Positions 33,523 to 44,943 of a DNA stretch of 64,000 nucleotides are shown here, piece after piece. Origin of the DNA: Tupaia tana (lineage: Eukaryota > Chordata > Mammalia > Scandentia > Tupaiidae). Below the pieces are notes generated by a model that saw nothing but the letters and a program-made list of their open reading frames with translations, ran no database searches and was not told where the DNA came from. Each line of letters starts with the position of its first letter. Within the stretch, counting starts at the first letter, position 1. The translations under genes and the position numbers were made by a program. Location: assembly GCA_026018925.1 (NCBI GenBank), contig JAKSZU010000003.1, positions 3,113,867 to 3,177,866 of the forward strand. Direction: 5' to 3'.

Positions 33523-34330
33523 AGGATGTGGAGAAATGGAAAGTCTTACTCACTGCTGACAGGACTGTAAATTAGTACAATTATTGTGGAAAACAGTATA
33601 TCTTTTCCTCAAAGAACTAGAAGTAGAACTGCCTTATGAACCAGCAATTGTACTGGTGGGTATGTACCGAAGGGAGAGGAAGTCTGTATGTCCAGAAGAC
33701 AACTGCCTTCCCGTGTTTACTGCAGCCCTGTTCATAGTAGCCAAGACACAGAATCAACCCAAAGGTCCATGAACAGATAAGTGGGTAAAGAAAATGCAGT
33801 ATAGCTCCATATTTTTATATGCATTTTTCTTAAAGTCAAGGTCATTCAAAGCTAGCCAGACTACTTCACTGGTTTCAGGGAACTTTGTCCTTTTCTTCCT
33901 CATTAGTGTTTTTCAAGACTGGTGTGGGATGAATAGAAAAGATTTAATGCTAAGTGAAGCAAGCCAGACTATGAAAGATAGGCATTGTATGTCCCTGCTT
34001 AATACACACTGAATGTCTGTACTCTAAAGCAGAAACTGAAAGATTGGGAGGTCTAATAGCCGGGAGGGCAACTGTAGATTCAGGAGACAGTATAGAAGGG
34101 GGTGGGTAGCACGGGACAGGTAATAGGGGGCAGAAGGGAGGGGATCAGAGAGAAAACAAAAAATTGAAGAGACACAAAACGAAAAGTTATCGGTCAATGA
34201 TAATGTGTATGGTAATGTCTCTGACTCAACTAATATGCACTATTTTTATGGTGGGAAAACCATGTTGTACACTATAAAGATGTACAGTGACTAAATGTAA
34301 ATAAAAGTAAATAATTATAATAAAAAAGAT
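33523..34330 (+). mobile_element. L1 3' end (ORF2 C-terminus and 3' UTR)
   Basis: GGATGTGGAGAAATGGAAAG, then a short open frame with LPYEPAIVL and AALFIVAKTQNQPKGP, the conserved ORF2 C-terminal region. The 3' UTR ends in TATAATAAAAAAG. About 100 bp (33810-33930) does not look like ORF2 and interrupts the frame. It is 5'-truncated. Confidence 0.85.
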
Positions 34331-34388
34331 TTTGTGATTAGAGTCAGTGTCTACAGCTCTGCCATACCTCTCATACGATCTTCTGTTA

Positions 34389-34462
34389 GGTTGTTGGGAA
34401 AGTCATGCCATATTTTCCTGTTTTTCTATGCATAAATGCATCATGGCTTTCCCAACAACCCA
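34389..34462 (+). mobile_element. Mariner-type MITE, copy 2 (74 bp)
   Basis: Near-perfect hairpin: GGTTGTTGGGAAAGTCATG at the left pairs with CATGGCTTTCCCAACAACC at the right. It is flanked by TA on both sides (34387-34388 and 34463-34464), the mariner target duplication. The interior CTGTTTTTCTATGCATAAAT matches copy 1. Size and organisation resemble MADE1-type MITEs, but the ends differ from MADE1 as I remember it. Confidence 0.85.
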
Positions 34463-34639
34463 TACTAGGGTTTATAGTACCTAATACTGATACGTTACCA
34501 TATCATATATCACCACTCAGTTTTGATAGCTTGAAATGTAATTTATATCCATACAATTCCCTAATTAAGGCTTACAATTCAATTATCTTTAACATTTTCA
34601 CAGGCATGTGCAAACATCTTTATAGGCAATTTTAGAATA

Positions 34640-35940
34640 TTTTTATTACCTCAAAAATCAGCCCCTTACCTTTTAACTGTCATTAACCTTGTCCCCTGAC
34701 CTCAGGTCCCAACCTTTAAGAAATCACTAGTCTACCTTCTTTCTCTATAGAGTTCCCTGTTCTGGATGTTTTATAAAAATGGAGTCATGGGGCCAACAGG
34801 TGGCGTGGTGGTTAAGGGTGCTGGACTCCCACATGGCCAACCATGGTTCAAGTCCTGGACCTGGCGGCTTGCTTTCTCACTTTCTCCCTCTCTCTCTCTG
34901 TCCCTGTCTGGTCAAAGCAAAAATAAATAAATAAAGTTAAATAAAATAATCCTTTTTAAAAAAAATGGAGTCATAAACTTTTAGTCTTTTCTGACTGGCT
35001 TTTTTCAGTTTTCAAGGTTCTTGCATTGTTAGAGCATGTATCAGTACTTTGTTGATTTTTAAGGCCAAATTATACTCCAGTGTATGAATGCATTTTATGG
35101 GCATTTAGGTAGATTTCACCTTTTGGCTAGTATGAAATTGCTGATGTAAACATTTACGTACTAATTTCTGCAAGGATATATGTTTTCTCCTTTCTCTTGG
35201 GTATATATTTAGAAATGGAATTCTGAGTCAGGTGGCAACTCTATGCTTAATTGTTTGAGGAATGGCCAAACTATTTTCCAAAAAGGCAAGGCCAATTTCC
35301 ATTCCCATCAACAGTGCATGAGGGTTCTGACTTCTCTATATCCTTACCAACAACTGTGAGCATCTGGCTTTTTGATCCTATCCATTCTAGGGGGTGTGAA
35401 GTGGTATCTCATTTTCTTTTGACCTGCGTTTCCTTCAGGTCTGGAGATGATGAGCATTTTTCCGTGTGTTGATTAGCTATCTGTATATCTTCCTTGGAGA
35501 AATGTCTATTCAGATCCTTTGCCCAATTTTAAATTGGGATAATTGTGTTTTTATTATTGTGTTGTAAGATTTCTTACATATTCTGCATATAAGTTTCTTA
35601 GAAGAGACACTACTTGCAAATATGTTTTCCCATTCCATGAATTGTCTTTTTCACTTTCTTGATGATGTTCTCTGAAGCACAATGGCTTTTAATCTTGATA
35701 AAATTATTTATTTTGCTGTTTTTCATGCTTTCTGTTCCCTAGGAATTTTTCTTTTTTTTTTTTTTCCAAATTTAATGTCATGAAGATATAATCCTCCAGT
35801 TTTCTTCTAAAATTATTTTTAGATTTAGCTCTTGCTTTAGATCTTTTATTTGTTTTGAGTTAATGTTTGTCCATGGTGTGAAGTCAGGGTCCAATTTCAT
35901 TCTTTTGCATGTGGCTATCTAGTTGTCCAGAACTATTTGT
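34640..35940 (-). mobile_element. Old L1 3' region, minus strand, split by a SINE
   Basis: AAAATGGAGTCATAAACTTT, ATTCCCATCAACAGTGCATG, GGGGTGTGAAGTGGTATCTC, AGATCCTTTGCCCAATTTTA, TCCATGAATTGTCTTTTTCA and TGGCTATCTAGTTGTCCAGA appear in the order expected from the reverse of an L1 3' UTR and ORF2. Confidence 0.9.
34789..34960 (+). mobile_element. SINE-A, short form, reference copy with target-site duplication
   Basis: GGGGCCAACAGGTGGCGTGG head, GGTTCAAGTCCTGGACCTGG, CGGCTTGCTTTCTCACTTTC, CT-rich, GTCAAAGCAAAAATAAATAA tail. A 14-bp duplication AAAAATGGAGTCAT lies at 34775-34788 and 34961-34974. It lies in the 3' region of the old L1, so it is younger than that L1. Confidence 0.96.
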
Positions 35941-36821
35941 AAAAAATAAAAAGAAGGTACTATCATTCATTCATTTTTATGCCACTCTACTATATCCTAG
36001 GCACTTCTTCACTCTTCCCCTTATGCGATTTTACTGGATGACAGGGAAGGTCTGTGCTCTTTCACCTTTAAGGCTGATAGACTTGGAGGTGTAATTGCTG
36101 CCTTTTCCTTCTCAGCCTTCAACCAGCCTATGTTTTCCGAACTTCCCAGTCGCTGGTAGAGTTGTGTGCCTGCATTCTAGTACATCATCAAGAAAGTAAA
36201 AAGATAATTCACGGAATGGGAAAAATATTCGTAAGTCGTGTGGGGACAGAAGTGACCTGTGCTGCTTCTAGGTTTGGCCTTTTTCTTTCTAACTGTCCAA
36301 GTAGGCCGCATCCCCAGCCTCTCTGGCAGTTACATGAGGTCACGCAATTGACTGAACTCAGGGCTGAAAGCCAGGTGGAAGAGAGGCACATGGCCACAGC
36401 CCGGCCCGACACATCCTGTGCGAGCATCTCCACTCTCTTCCTGAGGCTGCCATCACACTGCAGAGCACCCGCTGGAGGACTACGAGGCTGGAGAGATCCA
36501 TGGCCTCCAGGAGGAAGGAACAGAACCCGAGTCCCTGAAACACTGAAACGCAGTAACCTCCAACTCCAGCCCGATGACAGCAACTGCAAGGTAAGGAAGA
36601 AATAAGACCTTCCAGCTGCGCTGCCTGGCAGAGGGGGGGACCTCAGGTCGGAGGACAAGACGGAACTGGAGGAAAGACAGGAGTACACAGAGGATATGAC
36701 CTCAGGGCAGGCTGGGAGGCAGCAGCAGGAGCTGCTTTCCATAGAGCCAGGTTCTGGGGTGAGTTGGAAACAGAGACAAATGAATACCATGCAGGATAGC
36801 GACTCAGATATTTAAATGATT
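35941..36821. other. Unannotated intron sequence
   Basis: Open frames (36162-36605 plus, 36209-36790 minus) overlap on opposite strands, lack recognisable domains and are most likely chance. Confidence 0.35.
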
Positions 36822-37010
36822 TTTTTAAGTTGATTTATTTCATGAGAGAGAGAGGCAAGCAATAGAAAGGGTCTAACTGTGATCCCCTGTCCCAGCCTTC
36901 CCAGCCAGCCAGGACCATGGACTCGAGTCCCTGGACTGCACAGGTTGCCTGGGCAACAGAACCCCAGTCTTCCACCTACATGGACCCGGTGTCACCAGAG
37001 CAGCGTATGA
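36822..37010 (-). mobile_element. SINE-B copy
   Basis: AGTTGATTTATTTCATGAGA and GAGAGAGGCAAGCAATAGAA left edge, then CCATGGACTCGAGTCCCTGG. It forms an inverted pair with 37070-37290, about 60 bp apart. Confidence 0.65.
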
Positions 37011-37069
37011 CCGCTGTGATGCCAAGCAGGTGGTTTATTGTTCTCCCTCGCAGTACAAACAAACAGCAG

Positions 37070-37241
37070 GCAGCCGTGGTGGCTCGGGGGTAGCGCAGCA
37101 GCCTGTGACACTGAGACCACACGGGAAGGCCTCAGGCTTGCATCTCGGGGTCTCCCTGTGCACGGCAGCACGTTTGCGGACATGGGATCTGCCAGCTGAG
37201 GCTGGGGGAGCTGTGGCTTGAAGGCTCTGCTGGGGTGCCTT

Positions 37242-37274
<33 letters not shown>

Positions 37275-37290
37275 TTCATAGAAAAAATAC
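37070..37290 (+). mobile_element. SINE-B copy
   Basis: GCCGTGGTGGCTCGGGGGTA head, CAGGCTTGCATCTCGGGGTC, then (CT)n at 37240-37268 and CTCTCTTTCATAGAAAAAAT tail. Confidence 0.7.
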
Positions 37291-37357
37291 ATGGGTAAGC
37301 TTTAGAAAACACAAATTATCAATAGCAGAATTGGGGTTAGAACTTCTTTTCCCAGAT

Positions 37358-37605
37358 TTATTTTTTCTATTTTTACTATAGGGTATGTGTGCTTACTGGA
37401 CACAGAGAGAGAGACAGAAAGGAAGAAATAATACCCCAGGGGTATGGCCATGCCACAATCCCTTCTCCTTCATTCTCCTCTGGAGATTTTTAGGCACGCA
37501 CACACATGCACCCAGCATGGGTTTTAAGCCGCCAGGTCCGAGACTCAAACTGCAGCTGACTATGTGGAAGTCCAGTGACATAACCACTATGCCATCTGCT
37601 GGTCC
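37358..37605 (-). mobile_element. SINE-A, long form
   Basis: TTTACTATAGGGTATGTGTG, AATACCCCAGGGGTATGGCC and CTCAAACTGCAGCTGACTAT, with head at the right (CCATCTGCTGGTCC). Confidence 0.92.
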
Positions 37606-39333
37606 TTCTCAGATTTCTAATCAGAGGCTCTTTCAATTAAACTGAACAGGGGAAAGAAATAAATCATATTACTTCTTCCAAAACTTCAGGAACTGTCACC
37701 AAACAAAAAAATTAAATAAAAACAAACCAAAACACCACAAAAGATGATTTTGAGTTGCTCTGAAAGAAACCATCAAAGGAGAACATTAGAAAATCTAGGG
37801 AGAGACTGGGACTAGGTTAGACAGCACTACCTAGCTCTCACTGGCTTCCTCGCTGAGCACTGGGAACCGCCATGTCGTCGACCTGCTCAGACCCAGGCTT
37901 ACGGACGGACGCAGGGCTGCAGAGGGCGGCTTGGTGCGGGGCTGGGAGATGACACTGGGCCCCTTCGGCTTGCTGTCCCCTCATATGGCTGACTGATGCC
38001 CACATCTCAGTTTTGGTTCCAATTGCTTGAAGACTCCTGCTAATTTATGCCCATAAATTCCTTTAAAATCTGATTTAAAAATCACCTCTACAAAGTCTTT
38101 GAAGACTAACCCTTCTTTGTATTGTTATCTTTTTAAAAAAAATCTATTTAAAAAATTGAGATTAATTTCTCATTTTATCTGAAGTCCTGTAACACCAACT
38201 TACTTTGAGTTAAATTGTTTTCTCGAGCCTATTTGATTAGACTTCCTAAATATTCCCTAGTTGCACCAGCACTCATCATTTTTAAACTTCTCTCTTGTTC
38301 CATGAATACCAAGAGCTTCCAAACACTCCACTTAAAGTGCTTTCTATTACAAAAAGCACACAGATGCTGCTTAACACGCTGGATAGTCAGCACAAAACAA
38401 TACGCTTCAGGAAGTTGGCCAATATGTTTAATATACTTGGAAACCGGTTTCTGTATCTGCTGGACATAGCAAGTGGCCCAGGGCTACAAAAGTAAAAGTA
38501 TAGTGTGCCATTTTCTGGCTCTCAGAACATTCTAGAGAACCTGCCCCATCCGGGCTCACCTACTGCTACTCGACAGGGAAAGTGCACTCCTGCAGGTTCA
38601 TTTTCTCCCGAGAGAAGACGCAGAAGGAGGCTCCCGAGGCCTGGCCACGGATCACAGCAGGAGTTCTGCGTTGCAAGTCTAAATACCAACTCGCACCTCG
38701 AGACAGAAAGGAAAGATTATTTCTCTCTTCCACATACTATGGGTCATCATCCTTTTATGCTTTCAGCATTGTAGAACAAAGAATGAAGAAGAAATTGCTT
38801 TTTAAATATGTTACTTAGAGGAATGTAGCTAAATAGCGAGAATCACATTAATTTGTACATTAAACAGGGCAGAACAAGCAGCACACGATTTATCATTCAG
38901 GGCGTTCCTTCCCAAAGCATTAGCCAGTGCAGCACTGTGATTCTTTTTCAGCTAATTGTATTGGTATAAAATATACGATTAAACACTAAAAATGTCAGAA
39001 ATATGGGCTTCCACCCACCCCTAAAAACTCACTGCTCTTCGTAGTTCATAAAACTGAACATCTTAAATTCATCCCTGAAAATTCTCGAAAGCATTGATGG
39101 GAACAGTATCCCGAGGAGTACCTCCAACGCCAGACGTACTGCGGTTAGACAGCCATGGTGAACACAAAGGGAAAAGGAAAAGCATGCAAAACCCTATAGA
39201 AGAAGGTTCCACTTTCCAGAATTACACAGTAAGGACCTCCAAGGACCTGCTCCTCCATAAAACTCACAAGATTGCCAGGACTGTCCGTCCAACCTCCCTC
39301 TCCTCAGCTCTTTCCTTCCCCCCCCCCCCCCCC
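37606..39333. other. Unannotated intron sequence
   Basis: AT-rich sequence with no recognised repeat or gene. Confidence 0.35.
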
Positions 39334-39368
39334 TGCCCCCGGTCCGTCCGTTCTTTCTTTCTTTCTTT
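39334..39368. repeat. Poly-C run and CTTT microsatellite
   Basis: Seventeen-odd C residues near 39319-39334, then TTCTTTCTTTCTTTCTTTTT, the modified A-tail of the adjacent minus-strand SINE. Confidence 0.8.
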
Positions 39369-39612
39369 TTAGATTTTTGCCATAGTGTGCATGTGCTAAC
39401 CAGAGAGAGACAGAGAGAGGGAAAGTGAGAAGTCACCTCTCCAGGGTCATGGCCACATCACAGTCTCTTCTCTTCCATTCTCCTCCTGGGATCCTGGGCA
39501 CACATGCACATGGGCCTGGCATGATTTTCAGGCCACTGGGTTTGGGATTCTTAACTGCAGTCAGCCATAGCTGTCCAAACGCCTTAATCACCATGCCACC
39601 TGTTGGCCCCCC
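39369..39612 (-). mobile_element. SINE-A, long form
   Basis: AGATTTTTGCCATAGTGTGC, CTCCTGGGATCCTGGGCACA and GCCACCTGTTGGCCCC head. Confidence 0.9.
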
Positions 39613-39639
39613 ACGGCATTGTTAAAAACCAATAGTCTC

Positions 39640-39895
39640 GGGGCCAGCAGGTGGTGTAGTGATTAAGGTGCTGCACTCCCATGTGGCTGACCATTGTTCA
39701 ACTTCCAGACCTGGCAGCTTGGAACTCATGCTGGGTGTGTGTGCATGCATGCCCAAAATTCCAGGAGGAGAATGGCTAACCCCTCTGGGGTATAATTTCT
39801 TACTTTCCTTCTCACTGTGTCTCTCTGTCTCTCTCTAGTGAACACATGTGCCCTATGGCAAAAACCGTCAACAATAAACAAACAAAACAAAATAA
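39640..39895 (+). mobile_element. SINE-A, long form
   Basis: GGGGCCAGCAGGTGGTGTAG head, TTGTTCAACTTCCAGACCTG and CCCAAAATTCCAGGAGGAGA, then ATGTGCCCTATGGCAAAAAC. It lies head-to-head with 39369-39612, 28 bp apart, so a transcript could fold back. Confidence 0.92.
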
Positions 39896-40389
39896 AATCC
39901 CAACAGTCTCAAAACAATGGTGGCCATGAAAATCACCAGCTGAGAAGCTGCTAGAGGGAGAGCCACTTCATAGTTTCAAATCTCCGCTCCTAGAGATCTT
40001 CCATCATTTAAACCGTCTGGAAGTTCCTTGGAACTCATCTTAATTTAACCTGACTCAGAGCTCACCACTGAGAGCAGCCTCTCCCCTGGGCATTTCGTTA
40101 AACTGTGTAACACAGCAGTTGCCTGAAGTGAGGACCATAGGGGGGTAAACATGATGTTGTCAAAATGCTTAAAAGAAGAAACTAGGGGACGCGATGTCTA
40201 CAAGGGCTCTGAGAACTGGAACGTAGTGCTGAGAATCTAGAAAGCCATTCACATGTACAAAACCATACGCCTGCCCAGGGAAGGTCTGGGAAGGCCCAGC
40301 CGCTCACACCTGGCTGCGGGTAGGCCCTGACACACATAGAACTTGGCGAAAGCTGGGAGACTTCTTGGTCCAAAGCATTTAGACAACTC

Positions 40390-41165
40390 TCTGTCCATCA
40401 TTGACCTGAAAGAAGAAATGAGGAGTGAACTTGATGAAAAATTGAGATAATCCTGTCTAAGGAACAGGAAGAAAAAAGAAATATAAATGAGTAGTTTCAG
40501 AGCTCTGTGGACCATCTAGCATAACAATATAAACATCATAGAAGTCCCCAAAGAAGAAGTGAGAGTGGAACGGGGAAGAAATAATATTTGAAGATATAAT
40601 GGTAAAAAATCCTAAAATTTCATGAAAAATATGCATAAACATAATTAAGAACTCAAACTCAATAAGTTTCAAGTATAGTAAACTAAAAAGGATCTACCCC
40701 TAGACACATGATCAAACTGTTAAAAGACAAAGAATTTTTTTTTTTTTTTTGCTATAGGGCACGTGCACTCGTCAGACAGACAGAGAGAGACAGAGAGACA
40801 GAAAGCGAGAAATCACCCCCCAGGGGGGATGGCCACGCCACAATCCCTTCTCCTCCATTCTCCTCTCGGGATCTTGGGCACGCACGCACACGCGCCCGGC
40901 GTGAGTTTAAGCCACGGAGTCCAGGACTTGAACCTCGGTCGACCACATGGAAGTCCAGTGACATAGCCATTAAGCTAACGGCCAGTCCCAAAAGACAGAG
41001 TCTTGAAGTCAATGAGAGAAAAGTGCTTTATCATGTACCTCAGGTCCTTGATAAGGTCAATGTGATTACTCATCAGAAACCACGGAGGCTGCAGACAGGG
41101 CGGCGATCTACTCAAAATGCTAGGAGAAAAACAATAACCAAAAATACGCATCCGAAAGAATTACC
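40390..41165 (+). mobile_element. Old L1 fragment, split by a SINE
   Basis: ATAGAAGTCCCCAAAGAAGA, ACATGATCAAACTGTTAAAA, AATGAGAGAAAAGTGCTTTA and ACTCATCAGAAACCACGGAG follow L1 order on the plus strand, probably in the ORF1 region. The SINE at 40738-40988 interrupts it. Confidence 0.75.
40738..40988 (-). mobile_element. SINE-A, long form, young, inserted in L1
   Basis: T-run left edge, GCTATAGGGCACGTGCACTC, CACCCCCCAGGGGGGATGGC, and head CCAGTCCC at 40988. The flanks AAAAGACAAAG and AAAAGACAGAG look like a target duplication with one mismatch. Confidence 0.95.
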
Positions 41166-41199
41166 TTTTTAAAAAATATTTTTTTATTTTATTTAATTT

Positions 41200-41275
41200 A
41201 TTATTATTTTAAAGTTTGCTATATGGCATATGTGCTCCCCAGAGAATGACAGCGAGAGAAAGAAAACATGAAAGT
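41200..41275 (-). mobile_element. SINE-A fragment (tail half only)
   Basis: TTTGCTATATGGCATATGTG and CTCCCCAGAGAATGACAGCG match the short-form tail as in 44500-44670. The tRNA-like head is missing. Confidence 0.6.
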
Positions 41276-43188
41276 GTGAACTTGTTAATAACAATGTATT
41301 AATGCTGGCGATTAATTGTGGCAATGGTCCATACTAACACAGATGGCAAACTGGGTATAGGGCACAGGGGTGCTCTGAGCGATCGCCTTGATTTTTCTGA
41401 ATATAGAAATCTATTCTGAGATGAAAGACGTATATTAAAAAAAACTGTAAAGGAGTTCGTGCAAAGGATTAACAGGGGCTGCACCATAGGAGATCCGTCG
41501 AGCTCTGGAATCCCGTGAGTCGGGGCTGGAAGTCCCCGATGAGACTAGAGTGTCCGGGCTTCTCCGGTGCTGCAGTCCGGAGCACAGAGAGCATGTTTCC
41601 GGCACTCCGGGACAGTCTTCTGGTTCCACTCTGGAGTTACCGAGTGGACTGGCTTTTACAGCAATTCACCAAGCATTTATGCTACTTCATTTACCAAAGT
41701 ACGAAGTCTCTTTCAACATGGTAACTTGCATGGTTCGGTCCCAGGGACATGTCTGTTAGGCAATGTATGAGTGAGGATTGAAAACCCCAAATGACAAGCT
41801 TCCAAAACATCTCATGTAAATATAGTTCCAAAACAAACAAGATATTGTGTATTTTCCATGTACTGTTTTGTCTTTTTTACCAAAAGCTGCCTAAATTTTT
41901 AAAATGTAAACCTGGGTATTTTTAGTTAAGAAAGACTATTCTGAGAGGCAGTACTTAATTTGCATTTTGAGAAAAATGGCTTTGAGCTTTTGGGCTGTAA
42001 TGATCTGTTGAACAAGAACAGAAGGATGAGAAGAGTAATTTTTCATAAAAATGAGGTCCTGCATGTTGATCCTCGCCTTATCTCTTCCTGTGTTCATATC
42101 GCTTCCAAATCACACCTAACTGCCTCTTAAAAAATAATTACTGAGGCTCTTGGCTTTGGCAGAAAGCAGTGCTTTTGCTCAAATGATCCGATGTCACATG
42201 ACTAATGTTATTATAGATGACAGGCAGCTAAATTTACACTCCAGGTAACTTTACCAGTATGTGAATTAATAGGTCAGTGATCAAGAACCCACACCCCAGT
42301 TAGCACGCCCGCGCATCTGTTTCCGGCTCACGTGCACACATGCACACGTGCACAATGCACACATCTGCAGCAAGGTCACAGATCTAAATGCTGGCCTCAC
42401 AAGGTTCTCCAGCCTCTCTAAAAATAGCCCGGTGTTGTCATTCTCGAGTGCGTCCTCAGCCACTGGGGGGCAGTGTTTCACGCAATGCGCTAAACTCCAT
42501 CTAGGCTGCTAGGAATTAGGAAAACTAGTGAAAACTACAGCATGGGCCACAGGAGACAGCGCTGAGTCCATCAGCGTTATTGTGGAGGGGCAGGATAAGT
42601 CAGCTCAATAATATTGTGCTGCTCCTCTCCTTCACCCGGGAATCAAGAGCACTGGGTTTTTCATTTCCGTCCTCCACGCGGAGACGGAGGCCATGAGGGA
42701 GGCATCAATTCATTAAATCCCCAAACACCTGCAAGCCTCAGTGGCCTTACCAAAAACCCAACGTTTGTGGACTCTTCACAGAAAGGTGAAGCTGATCCTC
42801 GCCGCTGTGGCAGAAAGCCTCGTGGCTTTCTGAAACGCTCCTTTAGTGGAAGCTTTTGTTGTTGCATGTGACCAAACGCTTTCCCTGGTAGCTCCTGCCT
42901 GGCTCCGGCCCCTCAACCCAAACTTTCTCCTCCCTGTGCTGTTACCCTGTGTCCTTCTGCTGAGCCCTGAGGACCCCAGACACACACCCTGAAATATCTG
43001 AGAAAACACGATGTAGCCTGTGGTGTTTTTTTTCCAATGTTACCAGGAATGGGGTAGGTTTGCAGGGCACAGACGAAACAGTGGCTTGTTAGAGGCTGAA
43101 GTTAAGGGTGGGGCTACATGGGCACTTGCTTTACCATTCTTTACTTTTAAACATCACTTAATTTTTTTTTAATTAAAAAAGTTCAAAT
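41276..43188. other. Unannotated intron sequence
   Basis: It includes an alternating CACGTGCACA tract near 42328-42360. No repeat family or gene recognised. Confidence 0.35.
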
Positions 43189-43370
43189 TGGGGCCAGCAG
43201 GTGGCGTGCTGGTTGAAGGTGCTGGACTCCTTCATGGCCGACCATGGTTCAAGTCCCGGAGTTGGTGGCTTGCTTTCTCATTTCCCCTCTCTCTCTCTCA
43301 CTCTCTCTCACTTTGTCCCTCTCTGGTCAAATAAAAATAAATAAATTAATAAAGTTAAATAGAATAATTC
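43189..43370 (+). mobile_element. SINE-A, short form
   Basis: GGGGCCAGCAGGTGGCGTGC head, GGTTCAAGTCCCGGAGTTGG, TTGCTTTCTCATTTCCCCTC, and TAAAAATAAATAAATTAATA tail. Very similar to 34789-34960. Confidence 0.95.
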
Positions 43371-44009
43371 TTAAAACAGAAGTTAAAATTAACGAAAAGC
43401 CGTGGTATCCTAAAGGATCAATAGAACATTTTAAAAATTTGAAACCAGTAAGATGTAGAGGAAGACTCAGTGATGCAACGACACGTGCCTGTCCAACATT
43501 TCGCTGTTGGCTTCCCCGGCGGTGACATGCTCATTAGGGATAACTATGCGTGCACGCGTGTTCACACACACACACGTGCACACATGCAGAGACGACGCTA
43601 GAACCTCCCTCATGGCAGTGAAGCTAAAACAGACACTGAAGAGAGAGTGTTTCCAGGACGCGGCTCTGGAAGGGCTCACAGACTCCGTGTCCTGGAAGGC
43701 GGAGCCCCTGCCCCCACAAGTGACCGCCAGGGGGCAAGGACCTCTTTAAATCCTCCAAGTGCTTTCTCTCTGAGGTTCCCGAACTTTCTTTTGCCCCTCT
43801 CTCCTCTGGTCTCCTGCAGTAGGCACTGTCAGTTTCCCACCCCCATGATTCTGCCCCTCTTTCTTACTATCAGAACCCTGATTTTGTCTGGATTAGAAAA
43901 AAAACCACACACACACACAAATAAAAATATCCCAGTGCATGTAGGGCTTACCTACAACATAAGCTTCACAGGGTGGGAGTTTTCCTTCTCCATATTTCCT
44001 TGCCTCCTT

Positions 44010-44249
44010 TTTAATCTGTCAGAGGGTGCGTGCATTCGCCAGACAAAGACAGAGAGCGAGGAGAGGGGGAAAGTACTTCCCGATGGGCAGAGCCTCGCAT
44101 CACCCCCCACCTCCATTCCCCCATCCCGCTGGGAGGAGGCACGCATGCACATATACCCAGAGTGTTTTCCAGGGCCAGGCCCAGGATTTGAACCATGGTC
44201 AACCATGCAGGGCCTGGCTCCCTTAGCCATTAGACCACAGGGCTGGCCC
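44010..44249 (-). mobile_element. SINE-A, long form, diverged
   Basis: GAGGGTGCGTGCATTCGCCA, AGGATTTGAACCATGGTCAA and CCATTAGACCACAGGGCTGG, with head CCCG. The body is shortened by about 15 bp. Confidence 0.82.
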
Positions 44250-44257
44250 GATTCTTT

Positions 44258-44345
44258 GCCTCTTTATTCTGGTGACCAAGCAGTTCCTGACACACAGTAG
44301 GCCCTCAACACAATGAGATGAGTGAATGGAACTTTACTGAAGGTA
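44258..44345 (+). repeat. Possible MIR 3' end
   Basis: TGACACACAGTAGGCCCTCA followed by a GAGTGAATGGA terminus resembles the MIR/L2 end (GGCACATAGTAGGTGCTCAA). Confidence 0.5.
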
Positions 44346-44486
44346 GAGGTGTGTTTGCTTTTACATTTTCTGAATGTAACACAGTCTAAACAAGAAAACT
44401 TCCAAACTTCCTTAGCTATAGTCATGGGGGTTGATTGACATTGGGCATTTAAAGGAAAGAGGTGACAGGCATTCAGTTCTAATTTT

Positions 44487-44943
44487 TTAAAAAGAATTAT
44501 TTAATTTAATTTAATTATTATTATTTTAAAATTTGTTATAGGGCATATGTGCTCACCAGAGAGAATGAGAAAGTGAGAAGGTGAAAAAAGTGAGCTCCCA
44601 GGTCTGGGACTTGAACTGTTGTCAGCCATGTGGGAGTCCAATGTCTTAACCACCATGCAACCCACTGGCCACTCTTTTTTTTTGTAAGTGAGATGTTTGC
44701 TATAGGTATGTGCACTCTCTGAGACACAGAGCGAGGCAGAGAAATAGAAAGCTAGAACCCTCCCCCCAACCTGGAGGGGGTGGCCATGCTGCAGTGCCTT
44801 CTCCTCCATTCGCCTCTTGGTACCTGAGGCATGCATGCACATGTGCCTGGTGTGAGTTTCAAGCTGCTGGGTCCAGGACTCAAACTGCTGTCAGCCATGT
44901 GGGGATCCAGCACCTTAACCATTGTGCCACCTGCTGGCCCCTA
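44487..44943 (-). mobile_element. Dimeric SINE-A (long plus short monomer) inside one target-site duplication
   Basis: On the minus strand: long monomer (head 44941, A-linker near 44674), immediately followed by a short monomer (head 44670, A-rich end near 44490). A perfect 13-bp duplication CAGTTCTAATTTT at 44474-44486 and 44944-44956 flanks the pair as a whole. There is no duplication between the monomers that I can see. It is either a true dimer or a second insertion at the exact end of the first. Confidence 0.88.

Noticed and set aside
43647..44300. 217-codon plus frame
   Set aside because: Its second half is the antisense of a SINE-A copy.
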